A stretch of DNA of 64,000 nt from a bacterium (GCA_021811185.1 JAJZPL010000009.1:36481-100480), one strand, 5' to 3'. Shown: positions 27,172 to 37,508, counted from the first letter of the stretch. Numbers and translations: made by a program. Notes: generated by a model not told the origin, from the letters alone.

Positions 27172-29118
27172 CTACGCCGCGTCTATGCTCTTCAGGAACG
27201 CCTCTTCGCCGGCCGGCCGGCCGAGGAACCTGGCCACCTGGCCCGCCTCGTCGTAGCTGCGGCCCGGGGCCAGGATCAGCTCGCGGTACTTGGCGCCGGT
27301 CTCCGGGTTCATCACGCCGGCGGCCTCGAAGGCCCCGAACAGGTCCATCGCTATCACCTCGCTCCACAGGTAGCTGTAGTAGCCCGCCTCGTAGCCGCCC
27401 ATCAGGTGGCCGAAGTTGGCCTGCGGGTGCGTGTCGGGGCTCAGCGGGATCAGCGAGATTTTCTTCATCAGCTGGTCGTAAACCTTAGTCGTATTCACCT
27501 TGCCGCGCGCGGTGTGGTAGCGCATATCCAGCAGGCTGAAGAACAGCTGGCGCAGGTAGACCAGGCCGGAATCCATGTTCTTGGCGGCGATCAGTTTCTT
27601 TATCAGTTCTTCCGGCAGCTTCTCGGCGGGGTTCTTATAGTGCCCGGAGATGCGGCGCAGCACTTCGGGCGCGTAGGCCCAGTTCTCCAGCATCTTGGAC
27701 GGCACTTCCACGAAGTCCCTGGACACGCTGGTGCCGGAGAACTTGCCGTACTTAGCCCTGGTGAAAATATTGTGCGTGACGTGCCCGAACTCGTGGAACA
27801 GCGTGACCACGTCGTCGAACTTGAGCAGCGCGGGCGCATCGCCGGACGGGGCCGGGAAGTTGGCCACGATGGCCGCGGCCGGCAGCTCGTAGGAACCGTC
27901 CGCCAGCTCGCGCCCGCCCCGCACGCCGAAGCACGCCGCGTGCTTGTACTTGCCGTCGCGCGGGAACAGGTCGAAATAGAAATAGGCGGCCACGGAGCCG
28001 CCGGCGTTCTTCACCTCGTACGCGCGCACGTCCTTGTGCCAGGTCTCGAGCGGCGCCGGCACGAAGCTCACGCCGAACACCTCGCCGAACACCTCGAACA
28101 TCCCCTTCACCACGGTCTCCAGCGGGAAATACTCCTTTATCTTCTCGTGGTCGATGGAATACTTGCTCTTCTTCAGCAGGTTGTTGTAATAGCGCCACTC
28201 CCAGGAGCGCATCACCTTGTCTTCCCCGCCTTTCAGCTTAAGCCTCGCGCGCAGTTCCTTGCGGCCCTTTAGTTTGAGCTTGGCCCAGGTCCGCTCGAGA
28301 AAAGCGAACACGTTGGCGCTGTCGGCGGCCATGCGGTCGGCCAGCACGTAGTCGGCGAAAGTGGGGTAGCCCAGGATCTTCGCGATCTTGCGGCGCAGCG
28401 CTATAGCCTTCTCCATAAGCTCGATGTTGGCCGGCACGCAGCGGTTGTTGTACATGTGCTCCAGCCGGCGGCGCGCGTCGCCGCTCTCGGCGGTGTCCAT
28501 GAACGGCACGTAGTCCGGGTAGTTCATCGTCACCAGGTATTTGCCGGCGTCGGTCTTCTTAAGGCGCGCCTTGAAATCTTCCGGGAGCCCCTTCAGCTCC
28601 GCCTCCGTCACCTCCAGCGCGTCGCTCACCTCGCGCAGGTTCTTGGAGAACTCCAGCTCGATGCCGATCAGTTCCTTCATCAGCTTCTTCACGCGGTTCC
28701 TGGCGCGGGGCTCAAGCCCCAGGCCGTTGCGCTTGAAATCCAGCAGCGTCTTCTCCAGCAGCCGGGCTTCCACCTCTCCCAGCTTCTCCCCCCTGGCGGC
28801 GTATTCGTTCAGCGCCTTGAACACGTCCTCGCGGGTGAAAAGGTCCACGGAATACTGGCTGATCCTGAGCTCCAACTCCTGGCCGGCGGCGCGCAGGTCC
28901 GCGTTGTCGGACACGTAGGCCAGCAGGATGGGGATCTGCACGGCCTCGCCGAAGCCGCTCACGGCGTTCTCGAAGGCCAGCAGGGTGTTCCTGAAATCGC
29001 GCCGCTCCGCGGGAACGGCCGCCAGGGTTTTTAGCTTCTCTTCTAGCTCTTTGATCACGCTTACGGACAGGGCTTTAACGCTTTCGGGTGTATAGGAAAA
29101 ATCGGGCGCCTTGGACAT
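27172..29118 (-). CDS. M3-family zinc oligopeptidase
   Basis: VTLFHEFGHVTHNIF and M3 architecture. Confidence 0.92.
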   Translation of the reverse strand: MSKAPDFSYTPESVKALSVSVIKELEEKLKTLAAVPAERRDFRNTLLAFENAVSGFGEAVQIPILLAYVSDNADLRAAGQELELRISQYSVDLFTREDVFKALNEYAARGEKLGEVEARLLEKTLLDFKRNGLGLEPRARNRVKKLMKELIGIELEFSKNLREVSDALEVTEAELKGLPEDFKARLKKTDAGKYLVTMNYPDYVPFMDTAESGDARRRLEHMYNNRCVPANIELMEKAIALRRKIAKILGYPTFADYVLADRMAADSANVFAFLERTWAKLKLKGRKELRARLKLKGGEDKVMRSWEWRYYNNLLKKSKYSIDHEKIKEYFPLETVVKGMFEVFGEVFGVSFVPAPLETWHKDVRAYEVKNAGGSVAAYFYFDLFPRDGKYKHAACFGVRGGRELADGSYELPAAAIVANFPAPSGDAPALLKFDDVVTLFHEFGHVTHNIFTRAKYGKFSGTSVSRDFVEVPSKMLENWAYAPEVLRRISGHYKNPAEKLPEELIKKLIAAKNMDSGLVYLRQLFFSLLDMRYHTARGKVNTTKVYDQLMKKISLIPLSPDTHPQANFGHLMGGYEAGYYSYLWSEVIAMDLFGAFEAAGVMNPETGAKYRELILAPGRSYDEAGQVARFLGRPAGEEAFLKSIDAA

Positions 29119-29229
29119 AGTTCCTCCGCTGCGGTAATGATATCTTTATTATAGCAATGTGGAACTGCCGGCAGAAAGGCCGTTGGCAGGGGGCTGACCG
29201 GGCTCTCGACCCACGGCCGGATATGACGA

Positions 29230-29253
29230 AACCGCCGGGCTTTCCCGGCGGTT
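29230..29253 (-). terminator. intrinsic hairpin downstream of the GGGtGRT gene
   Basis: aaccgccggg-cttt-cccggcggtt. Confidence 0.5.
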
Positions 29254-29278
29254 CCATTCATGCGGCTGCGCGCCAGCT

Positions 29279-30283
29279 TTACTTTTTAGCGGCAGCCTGC
29301 GCCATGGCCACGGCTACGGCCACGGAGGCGCCCACCATGGGGTTGTTGCCCATGCCGATCAGGCCCATCATCTCGACGTGCGCGGGCACCGAGGAGGAGC
29401 CCGCGAACTGCGCGTCCGAGTGCATGCGGCCCATGGTGTCGGTCATGCCGTAGGAGGCGGGGCCGGCGGCCATGTTGTCCGGGTGCAGGGTGCGGCCCGT
29501 GCCGCCGCCCGAGGCCACGGAGAAATACTTCTTCCCCTGCTCTATGCATTCTTTCTTATAGGTGCCGGCCACCGGGTGCTGGAAGCGGGTGGGGTTGGTG
29601 GAGTTGCCGGTGATGGACACGTCCACGCCTTCCTTGTGGTTGATGGCCACGCCTTCGCGCACGTCGTCGGCGCCGTAGCAGCGCACTTTGCCGCGCTCGC
29701 CGGCGGAGTAGGCTATCTCCCGCACCACGTTCAGCTTGCCGGTGAAGTAGTCGAACTTGGTCTGCACGTAGGTGAAGCCGTTGATGCGCGAGATGATCTG
29801 CGCGGCGTCCTTCCCGAGGCCGTTCAGGATGACCTTGAGCGGCTTCGTGCGCACACGGTTGGCCGACTTGGCCAGGCCGATGGCGCCCTCGGCGGCGGCG
29901 AAGGATTCGTGGCCGGCCAGGAAGGCGAAGCACGCGGTCTCTTCCTTCAGCAGCATCGAGGCCAGGTTGCCGTGGCCTATGCCCACCTTGCGGTCGTCGG
30001 CTACGGAGCCGGGGATGCAGAAAGCCTGCAGCCCTTCGCCCAGCGTGACGGCTATGTCGGCGGCGGCGGTCTGGCCTTTCTTTATGGAGATGGCCGCGCC
30101 CAGGATATACGCCCAGCAGGCGTTCTCGAAACAGATGGGCTGGATGCCTTTCACTATGTCGTAGACGTTGACGCCTTTCTCCTCGCAGAGCTTTTTGGCG
30201 TCTTCGAGGGACTTGATGCCGTACTTCTGCAGCACGGGGGTGATCTGGTTTATTCTTCTGTCGTAGCTTTCAAATAGAGCCAT
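29279..30283 (-). CDS. GGGtGRT protein
   Basis: Diagnostic SVASGGGTGRTLHPDNMAAGPASYGMTDTMGRMHSDAQFAGSSSVPAHVEMMG. Confidence 0.88.
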   Translation of the reverse strand: MALFESYDRRINQITPVLQKYGIKSLEDAKKLCEEKGVNVYDIVKGIQPICFENACWAYILGAAISIKKGQTAAADIAVTLGEGLQAFCIPGSVADDRKVGIGHGNLASMLLKEETACFAFLAGHESFAAAEGAIGLAKSANRVRTKPLKVILNGLGKDAAQIISRINGFTYVQTKFDYFTGKLNVVREIAYSAGERGKVRCYGADDVREGVAINHKEGVDVSITGNSTNPTRFQHPVAGTYKKECIEQGKKYFSVASGGGTGRTLHPDNMAAGPASYGMTDTMGRMHSDAQFAGSSSVPAHVEMMGLIGMGNNPMVGASVAVAVAMAQAAAKK

Positions 30284-30294
30284 GGTGTTAGTCC

Positions 30295-30987
30295 TTATTC
30301 GTGCCTGGGATCGATGTAGGTCTTCGCTTCCGCGAAGCGCCCGTAATTGCCGGTAGCCTTCTTGATGGCTTCGGCGGCGTCCGTGCCCTTCTTGATGGCG
30401 TCGGTCAGCTTGCCGAGGTTGATGAACTCGTAGCCGATGATCTCTTTTTTCTCGTCGAGGGCGAGGCGGGTGACGTAGCCTTCGGCCATCTCGAGGTAGC
30501 GCGGCCCCTTCTTGACGGTGCCGTACATGGTGCCGATCACGCTGCGCAGGCCCTTGCCGAGGTCCTCGAGGCCGGCGCCTATGGGCAGGCCGCCTTCGGA
30601 GAACGCGGTCTGGGTGCGCCCGTAAACGATCTGCAGGAAAAGTTCCCGCATGGCGGTATTGATGGCGTCGCAGACGAGGTCCGTGTTGAGAGCCTCCAGG
30701 ATGGTCTTGCCGGTGAGGATCTCGGCGGCCATGGCGGCGGAGTGGGTCATGCCGGTGCAGCCGATGGTCTCGACGAGGGCCTCCTGGATGACGCCTTCCT
30801 TCACGTTAAGGGTAAGTTTGCACGCACCCTGCTGCGGCGCGCACCAGCCTATACCGTGGGTAAGGCCGTTGATATCTTTTATCTCTTTGGACTGCGTCCA
30901 TTTGCCTTCCTGGGGGATAGGCGCGGGGCCGTGGTTGGCGCCCTTGGCCACGCAGGTCATCTGTTCAACTTCATGCGAGTAGATCAT
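30295..30987 (-). CDS. NifU/IscU-like iron-sulfur scaffold protein
   Basis: ETIGCTGMTHSAAMAAEILTGKTILEAL; directly upstream of GGGtGRT. ORF in track extends artificially upstream. Confidence 0.8.
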   Translation of the reverse strand: MIYSHEVEQMTCVAKGANHGPAPIPQEGKWTQSKEIKDINGLTHGIGWCAPQQGACKLTLNVKEGVIQEALVETIGCTGMTHSAAMAAEILTGKTILEALNTDLVCDAINTAMRELFLQIVYGRTQTAFSEGGLPIGAGLEDLGKGLRSVIGTMYGTVKKGPRYLEMAEGYVTRLALDEKKEIIGYEFINLGKLTDAIKKGTDAAEAIKKATGNYGRFAEAKTYIDPRHE

Positions 30988-31115
30988 GCTGAGAACTCCT
31001 TTTTGCCCGCCGCGGAAGCGTTCCGCCGCCGGGCCAGTAACATAATGATACAAAAAACCGGAAAGACCTGGGAACGCCGCCCGTAGACAAAGGCCCGTCC
31101 CGCCAAAATAAAGAA

Positions 31116-31141
31116 CCCCGGGTATTTGCCCGGGGCCCTTT
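31116..31141 (-). terminator. intrinsic terminator
   Basis: Minus strand CCCCGGG-CAAATA-CCCGGGG then TTCTTTATTTT. Confidence 0.7.
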
Positions 31142-31160
31142 GTTTCGCGCGCGGGCGCGT

Positions 31161-31802
31161 TTACCGGAAGTGGTCGCGCATCATGCGCACCAGGCCCTCG
31201 GTGGCCTTGCCGGGGATCTCCTCGCCTTCCCAGTTGATGGAGAAGTGGGCGTTGCGCTGCGTGGGCTTCACGTAGGTCTCGTACATCGGCATCACGGTGG
31301 TCAGGATCTGGTGCTTGATGCCCTCGATGTCGCGGCCGCGCTCGCTGATGTCGCGCTGCACGCGGCGCAGCACCGCGGTCACCATGCCGGTGGAGACGAA
31401 GATCTTGTAGTCGCACTGGGCGAGCAGCTTGGGAAAGTACAGCGTGTAGAGGCCTTCCAGCACTATCAGCTGGGTGGGCTTGCAGACATTGCAATCCTTC
31501 TCGCGGGTGTGCTGCTTGAAGTCGTAAACCGGCTGCTGGATGGCCTTGCCGGAGCAGAGATCGTGCAGCTGCTTCACGGCCAGCGCGGCGTCGATCGCGT
31601 CGGGATGGTCGAAATTGTAGGTCTTGCGTTCCTCGAAATCCAGGTGATCGAGGGGCTGGTAGTAGTTGTCCAGCGAGAAGATCTGGCCGGTGATGCCGAT
31701 CTTGGCGCACTGGTCCACCAGCTTGCCGGCCAGCGTGGTCTTGCCGGAGCCGGAGCCGCCGGCGATGCCGATTATAAAGCGAGTTTTTTTGGTGTTATCC
31801 AT
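31161..31802 (-). CDS. udk: uridine kinase / phosphoribulokinase family
   Basis: IGIAGGSGSGKTTLAGKL, SLDNYYQPLD, FDHPDAID. Confidence 0.85.
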   Translation of the reverse strand: MDNTKKTRFIIGIAGGSGSGKTTLAGKLVDQCAKIGITGQIFSLDNYYQPLDHLDFEERKTYNFDHPDAIDAALAVKQLHDLCSGKAIQQPVYDFKQHTREKDCNVCKPTQLIVLEGLYTLYFPKLLAQCDYKIFVSTGMVTAVLRRVQRDISERGRDIEGIKHQILTTVMPMYETYVKPTQRNAHFSINWEGEEIPGKATEGLVRMMRDHFR

Positions 31803-31871
31803 TTTATATCCCGTCAGAGCCTTACCAGCGGAGCACTAACACCATGATACAAAATAAGAAAGCGGCGGGCT

Positions 31872-32861
31872 TTACTTGCCGGCGGGCGCGTCGAGCAGCG
31901 GGGTTTCGCGCGCCTCCAGCTGCGCGCGGCGGCCAAGGGCCGCCTGTTCGGAGATGAATTCGTTCAAAAGAGCCAGGCAGGCGGGTCGCAGTTTCACGCA
32001 GCCGCTGGTGTCGCGGTAGCGGAAATCTTTACCCTCGGGCCGGGCCGCATACTTCGGGTCGGCCAGCTTCGCCGCGTCGTCCCAGTGGTCGGTATGCACG
32101 GCGAACCCAGAGCGGCCGTAGGGGCCGAAATAGTAGCGCGGGTTATGCGCCAGTTGCGCAGCCTGCCGCGCAGCGCTGGCCGGCGAGGAGGGCTTGCCGC
32201 GCCGCTCGAAGAAAGGGACGCCCGCGCCCTGCGTGCCGGCCTGCCAGCCTTCGGCCCAGACCAGGTCCACCGGCATTACGGCGGCGGCCCGCGGGTACCA
32301 GTTGCCCCAGATGCCTGAGAAATATTTTTTCGGCTTGCCGTCGGGCGCCAGCACCGCGGCGGGGACCATGTCCTCGTCGTCCGGCTTGGCTATGAGCGCC
32401 AGCTCGTAGGTTTCGGGCGAGATGTTCCGCAGGTCGTACACGCCGGGCACCGTGGCGCCGTCGCCCTGGTCCTGCGGCGCGTAATAAATGGTGACCCCGG
32501 CGATCAGCCCGCTCTTCCAGCCTTCGTGCGGCTCCAGCGAGGTTAGGCCGCGGCCCAGCGCCTCGCACTGGTAAACGCCGGCCCTGGTGCCGGCTTCTAT
32601 CTCGAAATTTATCACGCCGGCCTGGGCGCGGTCGCGCGGCAGCAGCAGCAGCGCGCGGGACACTTTCTCGCCCTTTATTTTCAGGCCGTTGAGCCCCAGC
32701 GTCCTGACTTTGGCGCGCAGCCCGGCGGTAAGCCCGGCCTGCGCCGGCCTGTCCGTGGGAATGGCGGCGGGCAGCAGTTTTTCGGCTTTAACGGGCCGGC
32801 CTCCGGCCGGCAGGGCGGCGGGGGAGAGAAGCAGCGCGAGGAATAATATTTTTTTGCCCAT
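31872..32861 (-). CDS. secreted L,D-transpeptidase-like (YkuD) protein
   Basis: Signal peptide; FAVHTDHWDD...YRDTSGCVKLRPACL matches HxxxxS/T-GC pattern. Confidence 0.65.
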   Translation of the reverse strand: MGKKILFLALLLSPAALPAGGRPVKAEKLLPAAIPTDRPAQAGLTAGLRAKVRTLGLNGLKIKGEKVSRALLLLPRDRAQAGVINFEIEAGTRAGVYQCEALGRGLTSLEPHEGWKSGLIAGVTIYYAPQDQGDGATVPGVYDLRNISPETYELALIAKPDDEDMVPAAVLAPDGKPKKYFSGIWGNWYPRAAAVMPVDLVWAEGWQAGTQGAGVPFFERRGKPSSPASAARQAAQLAHNPRYYFGPYGRSGFAVHTDHWDDAAKLADPKYAARPEGKDFRYRDTSGCVKLRPACLALLNEFISEQAALGRRAQLEARETPLLDAPAGK

Positions 32862-32867
32862 AAATTG

Positions 32868-33743
32868 TCAGAACAGGAAGCTCATGCCCGCCAGGAAGAA
32901 GCCGAACGACACAACCAGGTAGACGGACGGGCGCTTGCGCTCGAACGCGCATTCGAAGGCCGAGGCGAAGATGGTGCCGGTGATGCCGATGCCGGCCACC
33001 GTGGCCAGCGCCCCGGCGTAGCGGATGGCGGTCAGGTAGAACATCAGCGAAAGGTAGGTGCCCGCCACCGAGCCGATGGTGATCCACATTAGGTTCTTCC
33101 GGCCCAGCCCGCGCAGTTTCTCGAAGAAGTGGAAAGGCCGCACGTAGGACAGCGCTCCGAACAGCAGCAGCGCCCCTACCGCGCGGTAGAAGTTGCCCTC
33201 GGTGGTGCCTATGCCCGGCGAGCTGTTGAAGGCGTAGCGGGTGATCAGCACGCCCAGCCCGTCCAGGACTATACCGGCCAGCGCGAACAGGCTGGCCTTC
33301 ACGTTCCAGTGCCCGTTCTTCCGGAACGACTCCAGCGAGAAGATGAACAGGCAGACGACGAAGAAAAAGATGGCCGCGAACTGCCGCAGGTCCACCTGCT
33401 GGCCGAAGGCAAAGTAGCTCAGCACGCCTATGACCAGCGGCTGGAAGCCGAACAGCAGCATGGTGCGGCCGGGCCCCATCAGCGAAAAGGACTTTATCAG
33501 GAACAGGTCCGCCAGCCCCAGCCCGATCATGCCGGAAAGGCCGAACAGCGAGGCGCAGCCTAAGGTGATATGGTGAAAGCCGCCCTGAAAAAAGATGGTC
33601 AGCGCGAAAAGGAAGGCGGCCACCCAGCCCTTGAAGCAGTTCACCCAGAAGCTGGAGATGCGCCGGGCATAGTGCGTGAAGAACTGCACGCCTATGGCGA
33701 AGACGAGGTTGGCGGCCAGCGCGTAGATGTAAACTTTGTCCAT
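32868..33743 (-). CDS. DMT/EamA family transporter
   Basis: About 10 TM segments in two repeats. Confidence 0.8.
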   Translation of the reverse strand: MDKVYIYALAANLVFAIGVQFFTHYARRISSFWVNCFKGWVAAFLFALTIFFQGGFHHITLGCASLFGLSGMIGLGLADLFLIKSFSLMGPGRTMLLFGFQPLVIGVLSYFAFGQQVDLRQFAAIFFFVVCLFIFSLESFRKNGHWNVKASLFALAGIVLDGLGVLITRYAFNSSPGIGTTEGNFYRAVGALLLFGALSYVRPFHFFEKLRGLGRKNLMWITIGSVAGTYLSLMFYLTAIRYAGALATVAGIGITGTIFASAFECAFERKRPSVYLVVSFGFFLAGMSFLF

Positions 33744-33888
33744 AGTTGTGTTTTCCGGGACGTTCCTGTACTGGTATAATATAAAAATAGCGCACAGCCT
33801 TTCCCGTACTCACAGCTAAAACGGTATTTTTCAGGAGAATTTAAGCGACACGCCCTTGTCGGGTTCGTCTGCTAGACTTTTATCATCT

Positions 33889-35166
33889 ATGGACCTGCAG
33901 AAAAAACTCGAGATACTGGCCGACTCGGCCAAGTACGACGCCTCCTGTTCCTCCAGCGGTTCCGACCGCGGCGGCGCCGGCACTGGCGCGGCGCATATCA
34001 GCGGGGTCTGCCACAGCTGGGCCGCGGACGGCCGCTGTATTTCCCTCCTTAAAATTTTGATGACCAACGCCTGCGTGTACGACTGCGCCTACTGCGTGAA
34101 CCGCTCCTCCAACGACGCGCCCAAGGCCATCCTTACCCCGGACGAGATCGCCGGCCTCACCTTCGAGTTCTATAAAAGGAATTATATAGAAGGCCTGTTC
34201 CTCAGCTCGGGCATCGTAGTCTCACCCGACCGCACGATGGAACTGATGCTGGAAGCGGTGAGGAAGCTGCGCCAGGTCTTCCGCTTCAACGGCTACGTGC
34301 ACATGAAGGTGATCCCGGGCGCCAGCCGGGACCTGGTAGACCAGGCCGGGCTGTGGGCGGACCGCGTGAGCGTGAACATCGAACTCCCCACGGACAAGAG
34401 CCTGCGCCTGCTGGCCCCCGGCAAGACCAAGCAGAACGTGCTGGGGCCCATGGACCGCCTGGCGCGGAAGATCTCCGAATCCAAAGAGGATAGGCGCTCC
34501 ATCAAGACCACGCCCGCCTACGCCCCCACCGGGCAGAGCACGCAGATGATAATCGGCGCCACGCCGGAAACCGACCGCGAAATAATAAAACTCAGCGAGG
34601 CGCTCTACGACAAAATGCGGCTGAAGCGCGTGTACTATTCGGCCTTCGTGCCGGTCTCGAAGGACAACCGCCTGCCGGCGCTCCGCGAGCCGCCGCTGCT
34701 GCGCGAGCACCGCTTGTACCAGGCCGACTGGCTGCTGCGCTTCTACGGCTTCAGGGCCGACGAGCTGCTGGACGAGGCGCACCCCGTGCTGGACCTCTCC
34801 TTCGACCCCAAGACCGTCTGGGCGCTGAACAACCTGGACAAATTCCCGCTGGAGGTGAACAAGGCCTCCTACGAGGACATCCTCCGCGTGCCCGGCATCG
34901 GCGTGACCTCCGCCCAGCGCATCCTGCGCGCCCGCCGCGCCGGCGCTCTCGGCCTGGACGACCTCAAGAAACTCGGCGTGGTGATGAAGCGCGCCGTCTA
35001 CTTCGTTACCGCCGGCGGCAAGTACGGCGGCGTCAAAAAAGACACGCAGGAAGCCATAAAGATAAAGCTCCTCGAACATAAGAACATTAACGGCCAGCTG
35101 AACCTGTTCAGCGAAGCCGACCTCGTAAAGGAGGGCCTGACCGGCACGCTCACCGGGCAGCTGTAA
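33889..35166 (+). CDS. putative DNA modification/repair radical SAM protein (TIGR03916-like)
   Basis: LKILMTNACVYDCAYCVNR; C-terminal helix-hairpin-helix VPGIGVTSAQRILRAR. Confidence 0.85.
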   Translation: MDLQKKLEILADSAKYDASCSSSGSDRGGAGTGAAHISGVCHSWAADGRCISLLKILMTNACVYDCAYCVNRSSNDAPKAILTPDEIAGLTFEFYKRNYIEGLFLSSGIVVSPDRTMELMLEAVRKLRQVFRFNGYVHMKVIPGASRDLVDQAGLWADRVSVNIELPTDKSLRLLAPGKTKQNVLGPMDRLARKISESKEDRRSIKTTPAYAPTGQSTQMIIGATPETDREIIKLSEALYDKMRLKRVYYSAFVPVSKDNRLPALREPPLLREHRLYQADWLLRFYGFRADELLDEAHPVLDLSFDPKTVWALNNLDKFPLEVNKASYEDILRVPGIGVTSAQRILRARRAGALGLDDLKKLGVVMKRAVYFVTAGGKYGGVKKDTQEAIKIKLLEHKNINGQLNLFSEADLVKEGLTGTLTGQL

Positions 35167-35167
35167 C

Positions 35168-35902
35168 ATGCGCACCTATCTTTACGACGGGAGCTTCGGC
35201 GGGTTCCTCACCGCGCTCGCGCTGGCGCTGGAGAGCGGGGAGGCCTGCGCCATTTCCAAAGAAGCCGGTGCGGAGGCCGGGCTTTTCACCGAATTCATAA
35301 ATTCAGGTAATGACCCGGAGAAAGCCGGCGGGGTACGGAACCAGATAGAGGTCCGCGGCTCGCTCGACGCCTGGCAGCGCGTGCGCTACGCCTTCCTTTC
35401 CGAAGCGACGGGTTCGGAAACGGCCGTCTTCGAATACGTGAGGCTGCTGCTCGAGAAAGGCCGGCGCGCGGACAATATGCTGGCGGACGACAGGGTAAGA
35501 ACGGTGCATAACCTGGCGAACAAGGTGGGCGGCGAGGCGCACCGCTTCAAGGGTTTTGTGCGCTTCAAGGAGCTGGCTGACAAAACGCTTTACGCCAAAA
35601 TAGAGCCGGACCATAACATCCTCCCGCTGCTGACCGGTCATTTCCGGGCGCGGCTCGGCGGCTTCAACTGGGTGATCCACGACGCCAGGCGCGGCACGGC
35701 CGCCTTCTATTTCGACAAGAAGCTTATCCTCGCCCCGCTCGAAGCCGCCAGGGCGCTGGAGTTCGACGGCAAAGAGGCGGAGGTGCAGGCCCTCTGGAAG
35801 CACTTCTTCAAGACCGTCGCCATCAAGGAAAGGATAAACCCCAAGCTGCAGCGGCAGAACGTGCCGCTGAAATACCGCGGGAACCTGACCGAATTCGACT
35901 AA
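35168..35902 (+). CDS. DUF4130 / TIGR03915-like DNA metabolism protein
   Basis: MRTYLYDGSFGGFLTALALALE, HRFKGFVRFKEL; adjacent to the radical SAM gene. Confidence 0.8.
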   Translation: MRTYLYDGSFGGFLTALALALESGEACAISKEAGAEAGLFTEFINSGNDPEKAGGVRNQIEVRGSLDAWQRVRYAFLSEATGSETAVFEYVRLLLEKGRRADNMLADDRVRTVHNLANKVGGEAHRFKGFVRFKELADKTLYAKIEPDHNILPLLTGHFRARLGGFNWVIHDARRGTAAFYFDKKLILAPLEAARALEFDGKEAEVQALWKHFFKTVAIKERINPKLQRQNVPLKYRGNLTEFD

Positions 35903-35906
35903 CAAA

Positions 35907-35944
35907 CGAAGCGGCCCGGAAAGATCCGGACCGCTTCGAAAAAA
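35907..35944. terminator. bidirectional intrinsic terminator
   Basis: cgaagcggcccgga-aaga-tccggaccgcttcg then aaaaaa, between convergent genes. Confidence 0.7.
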
Positions 35945-35958
35945 CCCGCCCTGTTCCG

Positions 35959-36453
35959 TTACTTCGCGTCTTTTTTCCTTCTGGCCGCTATGGCCTTCAC
36001 CACGTGCGGCGGCACCAGCTTGGAAACATCGCCGCTGAAATGGGCTATATCGCGCACCACGCTGGACGACAGGTAGGTATAGCGCTGGCGCGGCATGAAG
36101 AAGACGGTCTCGATGTCAGGGTAGAGCGTGCGGTTGGCCGCGGCGATCTGGAACTCGTAGTCCAGGTCCGAGATGGCGCGCAGGCCCCTGATAACCACCT
36201 TGGTCTTTTTCTTTTTTACGTAGTCCACCAGCAGGCCCTCGAAGCAGTCCACCGACACATTCTTCTTGCCCTTCAGGGCCGTCTTCAGCATGGCCACGCG
36301 CTCTTCAACGCTGAACATGTGTTTTTTAGCGCTGTGCACGAACACGCTGACGATCAGATGGTCGAAGATGGTGGACGCCCGCTTGATGATATCCAGGTGG
36401 CCGAAAGTGACCGGGTCGAAACTGCCGGGGTAGACCGCGACTTTCTTTTTCAT
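35959..36453 (-). CDS. coaD: pantetheine-phosphate adenylyltransferase
   Basis: AVYPGSFDPVTFGHLDIIKRA, VIRGLRAISDLDYEFQ, YTYLSSSVVRDIA. Confidence 0.95.
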   Translation of the reverse strand: MKKKVAVYPGSFDPVTFGHLDIIKRASTIFDHLIVSVFVHSAKKHMFSVEERVAMLKTALKGKKNVSVDCFEGLLVDYVKKKKTKVVIRGLRAISDLDYEFQIAAANRTLYPDIETVFFMPRQRYTYLSSSVVRDIAHFSGDVSKLVPPHVVKAIAARRKKDAK

Positions 36454-36542
36454 ATTAGGGAAATTATACAACACTCTCGGGCGGGGATTAAGAAACCCGG
36501 CGCCTTGCTCCGGCCCCGCGAAAAAGTTGTATTATCTTCCGT

Positions 36543-37508
36543 ATGAAGACAATTTTTCTGGCACTTATTACGGCCTGGTGCGCCGCGGCCGGAGCGCAGG
36601 ACCTGGTCCCCTACCACGCGCAGCGCTGGGGGTTCGCCGCCCCCGGCGGCAAACTGGTCATTCCCGCCAGGTACGACTACGCCGAACCCTTCAGCGAGGG
36701 CCTGGCCCTGATCCGCGTCGGCACGGCGTACGGCTTCATAGACCGTTCCGGCAAGAAAGTGATAGCGCCCAAATACCAGTCCGCCGGTTCTTTCAGCGAA
36801 GGCTGCGCCCCGGTGAAGAGCAGGGGGCTCTGGGGCTGCGTGGATAAAGCGGGCAAGTCCGTGGTTCCGTTCGAATACGAGGAACTGCTGCCTTTCAAAG
36901 AAGGCGCCGCGCCGGCCAAGAAGGGAGGCCGCTGGGGACTGCTGCTTAAAGATACCCGTGAATTCCGCGGCGGCATCTACGAAGAGATCTACCCCGTGAG
37001 CGAAGGCCTGGCCCGGGTGAAAGTGAACGGAAAGTACGGATACATAGACCTTTCGGGGCGCGAGGTGCTGCCGCCGGTATACCCCGAGGCCTTCCCGTTC
37101 AGCGGCGGCTTCGCTACCGCCAGGCTGGGAGAGAAATACGGTTTCATCAGCCGGGCCACGCTTGGCTTCAAAGAAAAGCCCTATCTGGAGATAGGCCCCT
37201 ACAGCGACGGGCTGGCGCACGCGCAGTCCCTGCAGGAAGAGGGCCGCTGCGGGTATATCGATTCGGAGGGCAAGGTAGCGATCCCTTTCACTTTCACCAT
37301 GTGCGCCGCTTTTGACGACGGGCGGGCTCCCGTGCTTAAAGATATGGCCGCCGGCTGGGCCTACATCGATAAAAGCGGCAAGGCGGTGACCCCCTTCAAA
37401 TATACCCAGGCCGGCGGCTTCCGCGGCGGGCTGGCCAAGGTGGCGGTAAAGGACCGGACCTTTTACATAGACCTAAACGGTTTTGAATACACGCCCCAAA
37501 AGAAATAA
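36543..37508 (+). CDS. secreted WG-repeat protein
   Basis: Repeated WGF/YGFI/WGCVDKAGKSVVPFEYEE units. Confidence 0.85.
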   Translation: MKTIFLALITAWCAAAGAQDLVPYHAQRWGFAAPGGKLVIPARYDYAEPFSEGLALIRVGTAYGFIDRSGKKVIAPKYQSAGSFSEGCAPVKSRGLWGCVDKAGKSVVPFEYEELLPFKEGAAPAKKGGRWGLLLKDTREFRGGIYEEIYPVSEGLARVKVNGKYGYIDLSGREVLPPVYPEAFPFSGGFATARLGEKYGFISRATLGFKEKPYLEIGPYSDGLAHAQSLQEEGRCGYIDSEGKVAIPFTFTMCAAFDDGRAPVLKDMAAGWAYIDKSGKAVTPFKYTQAGGFRGGLAKVAVKDRTFYIDLNGFEYTPQKK

